Position numbers and translations under genes: made by a program | Notes under the pieces: generated by a model | Told to the model about the DNA's origin: nothing | The model's database searches: none | The model's input: the letters and a program-made list of their open reading frames with translations, nothing else | NCBI GenBank assembly: GCA_963971425.1 | Contig: OZ020523.1 | Coordinates: 9,544,867 to 9,608,866 of the forward strand | From: Bryoerythrophyllum caledonicum | Lineage: Eukaryota > Streptophyta > Bryopsida > Pottiales > Pottiaceae | Direction: 5' to 3' | DNA: 64,000 nt | Shown: piece by piece, positions 1 through 11,199 of the stretch | Layout: each line of letters starts with the position of its first letter | How positions within the stretch are numbered: the first letter of the stretch is position 1

Positions 1-2
1 AG

Positions 3-656
3 GTGTTGGCGGCAATGCGTCGGCGCGGGTTCCGCGGCAACACAGTGGCGTACAGCACGCTGATCGACATGTACGGGAAGGTGGGGAAGTTGGGCGACGC
101 GGCGCGTCTGTTCTGCGCGATGAAGGAGCAGGGGTGCCGCGGGAACCTGATCGTGTACAACACGATGGTGGACATGTACGGGAAGGCGGGGCGGATCAAG
201 GAGGCGGAGCGTCTGGTGGCGGAGCTGCACGAGTCGCGGCTGTCGCCAGACACGGTGACGTACACGACGCTGATCAACGCGTACAACCGCCTGGGTCGGT
301 TCGAGGAGTGCATGCGCGTGTTCGAGGAGCACCGCGCGCAGGGTCTGAAGGTGGACCGGATCCTGGTGGCGATCATGATCAACGTGTATGGGCGGGCGCG
401 TCAGTACTCGAAGCTGGCGGAGCTGCTGGAGGAGATGGCGCGGTCGGGGATCCAGGCGGACGCGCGGATCCTGAAGACGGTGGTGGAGATCTACGAGGAC
501 GGGGGCCTGTGCGAGAACGCGGCGGAGCTGCTGCGGAAGATCGAGGAGCTGGGGCCGGTGGAGAGCGGCACGCTGCGCAAGCAGAGCCGGTGGGTAGCGC
601 CAGTGCCGGGCAGGCGCCACATGATGAGACCTGCATGTTCCGACATAAATGATTGA
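3..656 (+). CDS. P-type pentatricopeptide repeat (PPR) protein, 3' part only
   Basis: The frame is open to the left edge, so the true start lies outside the window; the GTG at position 3 is only an internal codon. The visible 217 residues hold five consecutive 35-residue P-type PPR motifs at about residues 13-47, 48-82, 83-117, 118-152 and 153-187, each of the form [D/N]xxxYxxLIxxYxxxGxxxxAxxLFxxM, with cores such as YSTLIDMYGK and YNTMVDMYGK. A short tail follows without E/E+ or DYW editing domains. P-class PPR proteins bind organellar RNA base by base and act in chloroplast or mitochondrial RNA stabilisation, splicing or translation. The target peptide is missing, so the organelle cannot be read. 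GC content and codon third positions are far higher than in the flanking DNA, supporting a real gene. The stop is TGA at 654-656. Family assignment is secure; the orthologue is not. Confidence 0.9.
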   Translation: MLAAMRRRGFRGNTVAYSTLIDMYGKVGKLGDAARLFCAMKEQGCRGNLIVYNTMVDMYGKAGRIKEAERLVAELHESRLSPDTVTYTTLINAYNRLGRFEECMRVFEEHRAQGLKVDRILVAIMINVYGRARQYSKLAELLEEMARSGIQADARILKTVVEIYEDGGLCENAAELLRKIEELGPVESGTLRKQSRWVAPVPGRRHMMRPACSDIND

Positions 657-1155
657 TCCGTTTTCCATGCTCTGTTTTGTGCGGTGCTTGCTTGTGCTGT
701 CTTGTTCTCATTTTGTGAGCGCTGTTTGGTGTGGTCTTTCTTCCTGGAATGTTATTGCCGATGGTGTGACAGCGCATGCCTCCTGTCGAATGTTATCTGA
801 TGATTTGGAACTGTTTCTTTGCTGATTTTGTTGAGCATGTGTCGTGGATTGTTTAGCAGTGTTCATTGTACTACCGTTGGTGAGACCTGTATGTTCTGAT
901 ATACAAATGATTGAGGATATATTCACTTCATGGAGTGTTCGTTCGTCAGTTTGTCTGGGTTTCTTGCTTGGGATGCCTATTGTTCGCGTCGTTTGTGTTA
1001 TGTCATTTTATGTCGTGCGTGCGTTTTTCGGAGTTTTCCTCGGGTTTTGGTCTTTTATGTGGATACTAGCAATTGGCGCTTGCTTTGCAACGCATTAGTC
1101 CAACCATTTTAATGTAGTTTTTATATTACAAACTATTAAAAATAAAAATAAAAGG
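657..1155. other. 3' flank of the PPR gene, no gene seen
   Basis: GT-rich sequence with short open frames that resemble no protein I know. It probably contains the 3' UTR and polyadenylation region of the PPR gene. Confidence 0.4.
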
Positions 1156-1205
1156 TATCATGATTCACTACACGGTTGACTATGCAATTGACTGCGTGGT
1201 TGACT

Positions 1206-1360
1206 GCAGCATTTCTCTAGTTCATTACACGGTTGATTGTGTGGTTGATTGCTGCAGCATTTCTCTAGTTCATTACACAGTTGATTGTGTGGTTGATCGT
1301 TGCAGCATTTCTCTAGTTCATTACATGGTTGATTGTGTGGTTGATTGTTGTGTGGTTCAC
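1206..1360. repeat. 48-bp tandem minisatellite, about three copies
   Basis: The string GCAGCATTTCTCTAGTTCAT begins at 1206, 1254 and 1302, giving an exact 48-bp period. Each unit also carries GGTTGATTGTGTGGTTGAT. Since 48 is a multiple of three, the frame stays open (1160-1387), but the peptide is just the repeat translated, so I do not call a gene. Confidence 0.85.
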
Positions 1361-1389
1361 TGCATAGATTATGATTTAGCAGTATGATA

Positions 1390-2750
1390 CATCATATTCG
1401 TCTTGGAGTTGTCTTTAACTTTATAAGTGAGGTTTGATTGAATTCATATTTTGGCTATTGCATGTGCTCTTCCTCGGGCTGTTGATGATAGTGATATTTA
1501 TGGGTGATATTTATGGGTTCAATTGAGGATACATAAGGATGTATAACATTGTTGAAGTTATAGCATGCTTCTGTAAAATGTCACTCAGTAATGTACTTGT
1601 TTTGAATATTTCGATGATCTATATATATTACATTGTGAATGTTATCAAAAGTTTGAGTTCAATTGAAATCATTACTTATTGTATTTAATGCAAATTATAT
1701 TCTTTTGTCTACATAGTAGAAATTAGAGTATTATTCAGGCATTAAAATTGTTGATGATTCTACAACAATCTAATCAACACAAAAAATGAAATGCTACATA
1801 TAGCATTGTAAAATTTTAAATGATAGTAAAATCATTTAGCTTAGGAGAAATAGATAAATTATATATTCATTAGCTTTGTAGGCATCAAATAAATGTGGTA
1901 GCCATATAATTTGGTTTTTTGAAGTTCTTTAATATAATTTTTATTAACCCCTGAGAACCAAAAGAACTGAGGTGGGCTTTTGCAAATTTGTAGGCACGTT
2001 CCCATGATTGCAATTAATATTTCCAATCTTTGAAACTTTGTACATTGATGTAAGAAGACAAGAATTATGAACCTAGAACATGGAAATATGATTTCCTTTA
2101 CATTGGCTGAAAGAAAAGAATTATGCCATTTTATAGAAAAATCTAATTTTTTGCAGTATGTAGTCGTCACATTTCACATCTACCTTCCAAAGTATTTATT
2201 TTTCCAAATTGTAGTAATTTAGACACATTGCTGAGGTGTTATATGGGTATTGTCTGTGATACTTTGGACTTTCTCCATTGTGAGTTAATTATGTACAAAA
2301 GTGACCTTTGCGAAGGATATTTGAGATTGTCAAGAAAATAAAACCATCCATAGGGTAAAACTTCCACTCCAAGACAAGCCTAAGTTATTTCACCATTTTT
2401 AGGCAAGGTGCAGAAAACAAATGATATTTCCTTAGTAAAATTAGAGATCTTAATTTCTTATCATTTGAATGTTTTTTTTATTCAAGAAGAGGCATGAAAC
2501 TTTGTATTGACTATTTAGATTTTCAATTTACACAAGCAAGAATTATTTAAAATTCAAAATGTGGTTTGGTGATTTCTGAACCCCTCTCATCCTTGCTTCA
2601 TATTTCTGAAATTCTTCACTTTTTCCAACACCTCTAAATATTGGTGTACAAAGAACTGACATCACAAACATCATACTAGTATGAACTTTGAAACTTTTGT
2701 AATGAAAAGATGCAATTCCAAGTGAAGTCAAAGTCAAACATTGGATAAAT
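1390..2750. other. AT-rich intergenic DNA
   Basis: No convincing coding sequence. A TTAACCCCTGAGAACC string at 1944 resembles the end of the TTAA-flanked elements described below and may be a solitary terminus. Confidence 0.4.
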
Positions 2751-2946
2751 CCAAGTCAAACATTTTCACACATTGTCACACATTGTTGGGCCAGGTACCA
2801 AAAACTTCTTCTTTTCCACATAAAACTTAGAGATCTTCTTATTTCCACATAAAACTTAGAAGATCTCTAAGTTTTATGTGGAAAAGAAGAAGTTTTTGGT
2901 ACTTGGCCCGACAATGTGTGACAATGTGTGAAAATGTTTGACTTGG
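2751..2946. repeat. Near-perfect 87-bp inverted repeat with 22-nt loop
   Basis: Arm one (2751-2837) starts CCAAGTCAAACATTTTCACA; arm two (2860-2946) is its reverse complement apart from a few substitutions. Both arms are a segment of dispersed TTAA-element family A, also seen near 3660-3755, 7300-7390 and, reversed, 30480-30570. The arrangement looks like two family A copies joined head to head. A transcript would fold into a long hairpin. Confidence 0.85.
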
Positions 2947-3419
2947 ATTTTTCCATAGCATCATGTGGTGTGAACCTTTGCATTAACCGTTTGGATTCTT
3001 ATTCAAAAGCATATTAAGTTCACGAAAAAATATAACATGAATTGACATTTTTTGAACCTCCACTACGTGCACAATTTTTTTGAATATGCTACACCCCACC
3101 TCTACCTCTAAAAGTTGGTGTACAAGGAACTAGTATCATCCTTAACATGATGGAAATGAATTTAGACCTTGTGTAGTGCAAATATTTGACATCAAGTGAA
3201 GTCAAAGTCTGGTGATCCACTAAACCCAAGGAAGAAAATTGACCCTTTTTTCAACTTCAAACACTATAAATCATACAATCCGTGCAGTCAAAGTTTATGA
3301 AATTTTGTGAGTATTCAGTAAGTCTTTATTGAGATCCTATAGTCAAAATTAGAAACAAAAGTTTTATGCTTCTTCTTTACTCATTGCACTAAAAATAACT
3401 AAAACTAGCAATTTTGAAG

Positions 3420-4889
3420 TGTTTTTGGTGCGAAATTGTCAAAGAAATATAGGGGTTAAACATGGTATTAGTTCCTTGTACACCAATTTTTAAAGGTAGA
3501 GAAGGGGTATAGCATATTTAAAGCAAGGAGTAGAGGTTTAAAAATTGTCAATTCACGTGTTATTTTTTTGTGAACTTAATATATATTAATTGATGATATG
3601 AATACTTAGTAAGAAGGTTTGCACGACATATTGTTGTGGAAAAAATAAAACATAAAATTAATGAAGATCTCTAAGATTTATGTAGAAAATAAGAAGAAAA
3701 AATTGGTACCTTGCTTGACAATGTGTGACAATGTGTGAAAATGTTTGGCTTGGGTTAACCCCTAAACGATTGTGACAATTTAGCACCCAAACTTGGTATA
3801 AACTGCCAACTTCAATGCATTCAACACAAGATGTAAATAAAGACAATTTTTACATATCTAACCATAGAATCTTATACTAGGATTATACAAGTGTGTGCGG
3901 TAAGAGTTTTTTTTAGTTTGACCGCACGGATTGAAAGATAGTAGCCTTTGAAGTGAGACATAAACTCTTTTTGAGGTCATATTAAAGACCTTCATCAAAC
4001 TTTGACCCAACTTCTATGGAAATTTTTTGCACTACACGCCATGATTTTCTAATTTAAACTTAAAAAAGATCATGTTAGGCACACAAGTACCAAATTTTTA
4101 AGGAGAAGAGGGATAGAAAATGTCCTTAAAAATCCTACAATGCAAGTATGTGTCGAGAATTAATAATACAGTTCAAGTTTTGCATATATTATTCATTCTC
4201 ATATTTTCTAAATTCAAAATTATGTACAGTAGATGCAAAGATTTAAATTCCCTTTCCAACAGGAAAGTTTTCTTTTTAAAAATGGACATATATTCAAATT
4301 TCTATTGAATTTTAAATTGATTGAAGTTTTTGCTACACTATTTGCTATATGTCACACCAAACCACTGCAATATTTGTGTATGTTTCTGAAAAATGTTGTA
4401 ACTTTTAAACCGTATATCAGGGTTCTACAAAAATTATGTCAAAAAAAAGCTATTAAAAAGTTGCCCTTCGAATAAAAAATCTCAAAAATTCATGCCAAAA
4501 TTTGAGATTGAGGGAGTCAATTGAAACTTAAAATGTCCCCTGAAGGGACATTGGTCCTTTAGGGGTTAATATGCTATTTTTGACTAAAAATAAGATTTTT
4601 TAATAATATGAAAGAAAATTAATCGTACTTGCTATTATTGAAAACCACACCTTTATACCATGTCTAGCAAAAAAATTGGAGTTGCCTGACATGCCCGCTC
4701 CCCTTGTTTGAAATTTAAAAGCCTATCATCTTTTTATTACATGTGGATTTGGAAAAAAATTGTACTCTCACTAAGTAATGCCCATGTACAAGAAAATTCT
4801 TAAAGAGGAATGTTATAAACTGACACCATAAGAAGGCGAATAAACCTTCAAAAAACTCATTTTGGGACATTTGGTCCTTTAGAGGTTAA
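3420..4889. mobile_element. TTAA-type element (family A) split by a nested insertion
   Basis: The sequence 3420-3754 continues at 4570-4885 when compared with the family A copy at 6775-7719: both run from the TTTTTAGAGGTAGA-like segment through GGTACCTTGC and GACAATGTGTGACAATGTGT to TATGCTATTTTT and end in GGACATTTGGTCCTTTAGAGGTTAA. Between the two halves sits the 3759-4565 insertion. No coding capacity is seen, so this is a non-autonomous element. The left end is confused by the head-to-head structure before it. Confidence 0.55.
3759..4565. mobile_element. Nested non-autonomous DNA element with TTAA target duplication
   Basis: TTAA at 3755-3758 is followed by CCCCTAAACG, and the right end reads GGTCCTTTAGGGG followed by TTAA at 4566-4569. 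The 807 bp inside are absent from the related family A copy near 7378-7400, where the sequence passes directly from GACTTGGGC to TATGCTATTTTT. This suggests insertion at TTAA with duplication of those four bases. TTAA duplications and CCC-starting termini are the hallmark of piggyBac-type elements; assignment to that superfamily is inference, since no transposase is present. Confidence 0.6.
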
Positions 4890-4949
4890 GGTCTTACAGT
4901 TGGAGGTGGAAATAATGATTTTCTTTTTCATTTTCATTCTTTGCACTAT

Positions 4950-5835
4950 GATGAACAACTATGAAGCATTTTTTGTTAGGAATAGTCAAGGATTAATAGG
5001 GGTTGATTTGTATGTTGTATTAAATTTTACCAGCATGATACTTAATGGTTGAATATTTGAATAATATTACCTCCAATGGATAAATTCACCTTGTATTTTC
5101 ATTTCTTTCATGAAGTTCCACTAGTAAACTTTCTGGTAATGATAATTATTATTAATCTTGAAATCTATTCATTGTCCAAAATTATTAGACATTTAACTTT
5201 CTTATTGAGACATTTAAATTTTTAAGCATACAATTCAATTATTCTATATTATGTTTAGAAAAATTGTATTGTTTGTAATTTCATTGGAATGGCATCATTA
5301 ATAGTAAATTTCACATCCTCACCTTTACCCTTAAGGCCTCATGACCATTTATTGGACATTTGGGCAAGATAACCCCTATAGTAGGTGCTACAGGCCACCC
5401 ATGTGGAAAATTTGAATTGCTACTTAGCCATGAAGCATGATGAGCATCCACCCGGACCGGCGCCACTAAATTTGATGCAGGCATTGGCAAACTACAATGA
5501 TTTCCATGAACTGGATTGCGATGAAATGTATTCATTGTGTAGATGATGTTAACATAATCTATTTTTCTCGTAGATTCTCCCATCATCCAAAGTAAGCTTG
5601 TCCTAAGAGGATTAAAGCTAAAACAATTGAATTAAAATATTTGTCTCCAATTTGAAGAAAAAATAAGAGCAAGCAGCAGATAATTTTGTGCTTTCAAAAT
5701 AAAAGCTAATAAATAAGTTTCCTTCAAAGGAATATTGTATTAAGATACATTGCACTTTGTTCAATAACATTTTTATTATTTATAATGAAAACAATAGTAC
5801 TAAAAATAATTATTATAAGTTTTTACTCTTGATGA
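4950..5835. repeat. Dispersed repeat D, copy 1
   Basis: This stretch matches the reverse complement of 27715-28572 over most of its length, for example CACCTTGTATTTTCATTTCT here against AGAAATGAAAGTACAAGGTG there. Shorter related pieces lie near 8420-8510 and 20860-20930. A 91-codon minus-strand frame (5586-5311) is open but not recognisable. The class of element is unknown. Confidence 0.6.
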
Positions 5836-6033
5836 ATCTTTCACCAACTATGTCTACAATGATTGGCCTCCTTGAGTAGTATACTAGATAGTTATGCACT
5901 TCATAAAAAATCTAAAAAACTATGGTACTTCCGAATTAATGTCTATATAATAAATATCATTTTCAATGTAGTAACACAACATCAAGAAAAGGTAGATAAA
6001 TCCTCTGTTGTAGATTTATGATTACACTAGTAA

Positions 6034-6056
6034 CTGACCGTTGTCCCCAACGGATA
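6034..6056 (-). other. Possible Helitron-like 3' terminus (hairpin then CTAG)
   Basis: Read on the minus strand, the sequence has a hairpin of CCGTT and AACGG around GGGGAC, then about ten bases, then CTAG followed by T. Helitrons end in CTRR with such a hairpin just upstream and insert between A and T. Similar CTAG-plus-hairpin ends on the same strand lie near 27287-27310 and, less clearly, 59187-59215. The 5' ends were not found, so this is tentative. Confidence 0.3.
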
Positions 6057-6305
6057 ATGTAATTTTAGGTGAGGTAACCAAAATAGTAAAAGTAGAAGTA
6101 AAAGTAAATCCTTGTCCCAAGTTAAGTCCCCATCCTCCTCCTCAAAAATATCTCCCAGTTATCTCCTAGTTAAGTAGCGGGTATGACCATGATATCAATA
6201 ATATCCATTAGTGCACTTAAGAGGTTGCTTTTCTAAGTCCACTCCCGCAATAAAGGCTTCACTTCCGCAAAAGGAAAAGAAAAAAACAAGAATTGTCGAG
6301 GGAAT

Positions 6306-6509
6306 TACACTAAACACTGAATATAGTGTAGATTCATTATTGATGTAGATCACCCACACTAATTTTCATCAAAGCATGTGCATGCCAAGTTCTAATTGGG
6401 TATTTGTTCTCAAGCAAGTGTATGTCAGTCAACAATTACATGTAAATTTTCAATTAGCGTAGGAAATTTCAATTAGTCTAGTCTACACTATAATCAGGGA
6501 ACGGTGTAG
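6306..6509. mobile_element. MITE family G, copy 1 (about 205 bp)
   Basis: The left end TACACTAAACACTGAATATA and the right end, read in reverse as CTACACCGTTCCCTGATTAT, form imperfect terminal inverted repeats of about 28 bp, both running into AGTGTAGA. A second copy with about 90% identity lies at 19923-20127. There is no coding capacity and the superfamily is not clear. Confidence 0.7.
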
Positions 6510-6774
6510 CTAGCATCACTCTTGATTGTATTGGTGCCCAACTGCAAAATGTGCTGTAAGTATTTGTATTTGTATTGTCTCTGTCAACTTTGTTTTTGGA
6601 AGAGGTGCTTGCAAATCAAGTCTGGTTTACAAAAATTAGGATTTCAGGCTCTCTCACAGAAACAAACATAAATACAGTAATAAAAATTTGATTGTATCCT
6701 CAATTCAACACAAGCCTAAATAGCCTCGGCAGCTTTCTTGAGCATACTTACGATCCTGATTTGGGTTGAATTAA

Positions 6775-7719
6775 CCCCTAAGGTACCAAGGCAGTTTTAC
6801 ACCAAAAACACTTCAAAATTAATGGATTCTAGTGCAATGAATAAAGAAGGTAACAAAAACTTTTATATTTAGTTCTGACCGTAGGATCTCAATAAAGGCT
6901 TATTAAGTAATACATGTACAAAATTTCATAAACTTTGACCGCACGGATTGAAAGATTATAGTGTTTGAAGTCAAGCAAATGGTTCATTTTCTTCCCTGCG
7001 TTTAGTGGATCAGCAGACTTTGACTTCAATTGGTGTCAAAAATTTTCACTACACAAGGTCTAAATCTATTACCATCTTGTTAAGCATGATGTTAGCTCCT
7101 TACACACCAATTTTTAGAGGTAGAGACAGGGTGTAGCATATTCAAAACAAGTGTGCAAGGAGTGGAGGCTCGAAATTTGTTAATTCACACTTTCATTTTT
7201 TTTGAACTTAATATGTTTTTGATTGATAATCCGAATGGTTAATAAGAAGGTTTACATTACATATTGTTGTGAATAAAATAAAAAGTGAAAAATATGAAGA
7301 TCTCTAGGTTTTATGTGGAAAAGAAGAAGCTTTTTTGGTACCTTGCCCGACAATGAGTGACAATGTGTGAAAATGTTTGACTTGGGCTGGTATGCTATTT
7401 TTCACTAAAGACAAGAACTTTTTTTTGACAACATGAAAGGAAATATTTATACTTGCGAGTAGTGAAAATCTCACTTTCAATAGAGTGTCCTATCAAAAGT
7501 ATTTGGAGGTACCCGAGGTGCCCGCCCTCCCCATTTGAAATTAAAAACCCTATAACTTTTTCATCAAATGCCCAATTTAGGAAAAAATTGTTTTCCCACT
7601 AAGGTCTTGGTAATGCCCTTCTATGGTAAGAATTTCAAAGATGAATGTTGGAAATTGACAGCATAGGAACCTGACCGAATTTTCAAAAAGCCCGTTTTGG
7701 ACACTTGGTCCTTTAGGGG
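6775..7719. mobile_element. TTAA-flanked non-autonomous element, family A (complete copy)
   Basis: TTAA (6771-6774) CCCCTAAGGTACCAAGG begins the element, and GACACTTGGTCCTTTAGGGG TTAA (7720-7723) ends it; the ends are inverted repeats of about 18 bp. Inside are the motifs used to recognise other copies: GACCGCACGGATTGAAAGAT, a GGTACCTTGCCCGACAATG block and TTTTAGAGGTAGA. No ORF of note. Other copies or parts lie at 2751-4889, 30176-31075 and 32396-33306. Confidence 0.7.
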
Positions 7720-7723
7720 TTAA

Positions 7724-9083
7724 CGGAAACGGAATACAACAAGACAAAGAGCCCCAAAGAAACCATTATCAAGCCCTAGAGAAGAAAGCACCACAAGGCT
7801 AGTACTCGACACTTTTCTTGATTTTACTATAATTATGTTTCTTGAACTTCCAAATGTAGGCCCGGGCCCAGGACGTAGATAAAGAACTCATGGATATTGA
7901 CTCACCGTTGGGTGTTTGAGATGAGACCACCCAGAGATCCACGAAGTGTCTTTTGCATAAAGCTTATCTAAGTTTTGGAAGATTTCATACCTTTACTTTA
8001 ATACTTTTACTTTACATATCTAAGCAACTCGGGTATACAACATGTATATAAAGTAAATAATGGGCATACATTTACTTAACAGGGCGTTGTCCTTAGCCCG
8101 TCGGGGACATAAGATTTCTACACTGGTAGCGTAAAAATATGCAAACAAGCTGAATAGAAAGCTCTAATAAAACAATGTGCTAACCTCTAAGGGACCATTC
8201 ACCTTTAGAGGAACATTTACTATTCGGGCCGAGCTCCTAGAATCTCAAATTTGATCATGAATTTATGGATTTCTAATAAAAATACAGCATAGTAGGGGCA
8301 ACATATTTATTTTCACACTTACTCCGAGAGAAAACAATCATTCTATTATTCTATTACTCAACTTTGGATGCTCCCAATTTTTTTGCTACATGCTTCTGAA
8401 AACATTTACCGTTAAAGGATGAGCAAGCTTTGGATGATGGGAGAACCTACAAGAGTCATAGAGTATGCAAGACATCATGAAGGCAACGGATACATTTCAC
8501 GTTCCGCCTATGGTCACTAAAGAGTTATTAAAACCTTTTTATACATATTATATTACTATTTCTTTGTAATTATTCTATAAAATGATTCCATTTCAACTCA
8601 AAAATTGGAAAATATACGAAAAGAAATCTGATTCCACAATAAAGTTAGAGATTTTAATTTTTTAAATCTTCAAAAAATTACCGGATTCGTAGCGGTTTTG
8701 TGATTCTATAACGGTTTTTGGTATGCACCTCACAGTCGACGGATTTGTTATCGATACCCGGATTCATCTGCCACCTCAGCGGACTTGGGTGCCACGTAGG
8801 ACAGTTATTCGCAGACCGCGCCATGCATCGCCATGCAAATAAACATTCAAGCTTCACAGGCCACGGTTGCAGTCTGGCCTTGCTTCAAGCTTCACAGGCA
8901 TTCCAGTCTTTCTCTTATAAAAGGGTTGAATTTCTTATAGAAGCGAAGCTCACCCTTTTATAAGGCTACATTACAAGCTCTAAGAAAATCATGGAACGAG
9001 AAAGGGTTGAATTTGATTTCTCGCTTAGGTTAGAATACAGAACCTCCCAAAAAAAACACTCTGCACATGGTGTGAGAATTTGG
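7724..9083. other. Intergenic DNA with a small perfect hairpin
   Basis: No gene is recognisable. At 8914-8926 and 8952-8964 a 13-bp perfect stem (CTTATAAAAGGGT and its complement) encloses a 25-nt loop, 120 bp past the MPH2 stop codon. The fragment 8420-8510 resembles part of dispersed repeat D. Confidence 0.4.
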
Positions 9084-11199
9084 TTACAGTCCCACCACCT
9101 TCTCTGACAATCCGGTGAGTCTTGTCCACCTATCCAATGCCTCTGCTGAAGCGATGAAGGCAGTCCGCGATGAAATTAAATCACCTTTTTTCACTGATGA
9201 GTCAAAGACATCAAAGGCGTGAGAACTATAGTCAAAACTTACTCTACAATGTGTTGCATGTCACCACTCATCCATACAATTGTTTGTCAAGTCATCCAAA
9301 TTTTGAATAAGACACGTCTCTATTTTCTTTTAAATCATGGCTTCAAAACGCTATGGATATCTAAATTCATTTCACACAAGAGAAAAGTTGTTGGTGAATC
9401 TCATGTAAACTCCTTCACTCAAATACATCTAAAACTATTTTGATTTTGAGATGAAAGATGATACACCAAGCTGTTCTGTATCTAATGATTATTTAGAGCA
9501 GAAAATCTTGACAAATCTGAAGAGGGGGTGTAGTATTCAAAGTCTATGTGACTTAACAAATAACTCTATTAACATGTACCTGCTGCTTGGAGTGAAGACA
9601 AAGCAGTACGAAAGTTGTCAGCTGCGGCTCTCTCATCCGAATTTGAACTAACCTAAAAAGGACGACAAGCAATAGAGTTATTTTTTCAGGACATGAGAAA
9701 GAGGATTTGAGCACCCGTATTTGGTGAGCAAGCACTAGATAAAGAGATGAGCAGTAAGAATATGGAGGCAGACAAAGGGATGGACACTTAAAGGATAACT
9801 CTATTTCCTGTCAACCTAACATTGTACTGGTAAATCAGAAGAATGGGAAGTACCTTGTTGAGAGCAGCCTGAATGTCACGGATCCAATCGGCGTTTTGTT
9901 GTGCTAAAACTGTTGTCGCTTTGTTGTAATCACCTCCATCGATTGCTTGTCCGGCTTCACTCAGCTTGTACACCGCAACCTGCACATATTCTGGCACAAA
10001 ACGCAATTCTCCTCAATGCAGAACTCAAAAATCAAAAAGAATAAATTCATGTACTATCTGAGAGCATAAGCTGAGTTAGTAAATAAGTTAAATATATTTC
10101 GGATAGATCTAGTTTTTGAAGTAGCAAAAGAAATGTTCTACGACTAACTAGTTTCCTAAGCTGAAACTATAATCCATTGCCAAGTTTTTCGAGACTCAGA
10201 GTCACGTTGTTAAGGCACCCTTCCTTTCTTCTCTGTTCAATCCAACACGGCCTCCTTTTGCCATATTGCTTCCAACAACCGAAACACACGTAACCTATAG
10301 CACCATTTTCTGCTTGTTGTCAAGATTAGTGACAAAAGTGGTACCTCATTTCAAGGAACTGTGGTATGCCCTAACCTAATACTCTTCTTCCAATTATTCT
10401 TTCTCTTGTAGCTAAAAATTTCGCCAACGCATTGCTACAAAAGAGAAGGGCGAACAAGATGAAGTCCTATTTTCAGTATACGTTAAACCCTAACCTTCAT
10501 ACTCTCCTTCCATTATTAACTTTCCTGTAGCTAAAAATCATCAGCTCACTCATCATCGCAAAAGAGAAGAGTAAAATCCCTCTTGAAGCATTTTTCAAAA
10601 TGATTCAAGTTTGTCGAAGTATTATTTCTTTCATTGTTCAATGTATATCCATGCACTGAGATTCAGGTTGTGTACTTATTCCACAAATAACAGGAATTGG
10701 CTAATATAACCCAAAACGACTCCCACATTGGACTACTTCTTGGCCTCCACCAAACCCTCGCATGCACAAAGCGCTTCAACACAACGCTCCTCGAATACAA
10801 AAACCAGTCAGAAGAAAGAATCACAAGAAAGAGCACATCTCCAACACAAAACAATGGTGCGGGAGTTCAAGAATTACCGCTCTCCTTCACGAACTCGTTG
10901 ATCGCAGTGGACCGCTTCTGAATACGCTTCTTCTTGTCCTCCTTCACCTTCTCCAGCAGCGACTCGTCTTCGTCCGCCTCCAGCAACGCGCGAACGGGCA
11001 GCTGCACGAGCGCTCCCATCGCAACGACCGCGCACGCAGCCAGTCTCCTCGACACAACCTCCCCGCGGTCACTCCTCCTCCCATCGCACCTCACCACAAC
11101 AACACCGCGCGGCTGCTGCTGCTGCTGCTGCTGCTTCTGCACTAGCGCGTCGCATCTCTCGAGAAAGACAGAACGGGACGACGCCATCGCCGTCGCCAT
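9084..11199 (-). CDS. MPH2: Thylakoid lumen protein MPH2 / TL16-like, four coding exons, 213 aa
   Basis: Exons on the minus strand are 11199-10878, 9990-9854, 9652-9580 and 9193-9084, all with GT-AG borders and consistent phases; the stop is TAA. The product matches, by memory, Arabidopsis At4g02530 (thylakoid lumenal 16.5 kDa protein, MAINTENANCE OF PHOTOSYSTEM II UNDER HIGH LIGHT 2; about 216 aa) through LLEKVKEDKKKR, VYKLSEAGQAI, NFRTALSSLQ and ALDRWTRLTGL. The leader is bipartite: a stromal part with eight glutamines at about 22-29, then a twin-arginine signal (VSRRLAACAVVAMGALVQL) with a likely lumenal cleavage after VRA at residue 71, pointing to Tat-dependent import. The mature helical protein supports photosystem II repair under high or fluctuating light. 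I chose the ATG at 11199 because it directly precedes the transit peptide; an open frame runs further upstream in the likely 5' UTR. Intron 1 is 887 bp. Confidence 0.85.

Noticed and set aside
1160-1387. 75-codon frame in the 48-bp minisatellite
   Set aside because: Open only because the repeat period is a multiple of three; no protein-like features.
8718-8963. 81-codon plus-strand frame near the 8914 hairpin
   Set aside because: No family resemblance, and it overlaps repeated AAGCTTCACAGGC strings and the hairpin.
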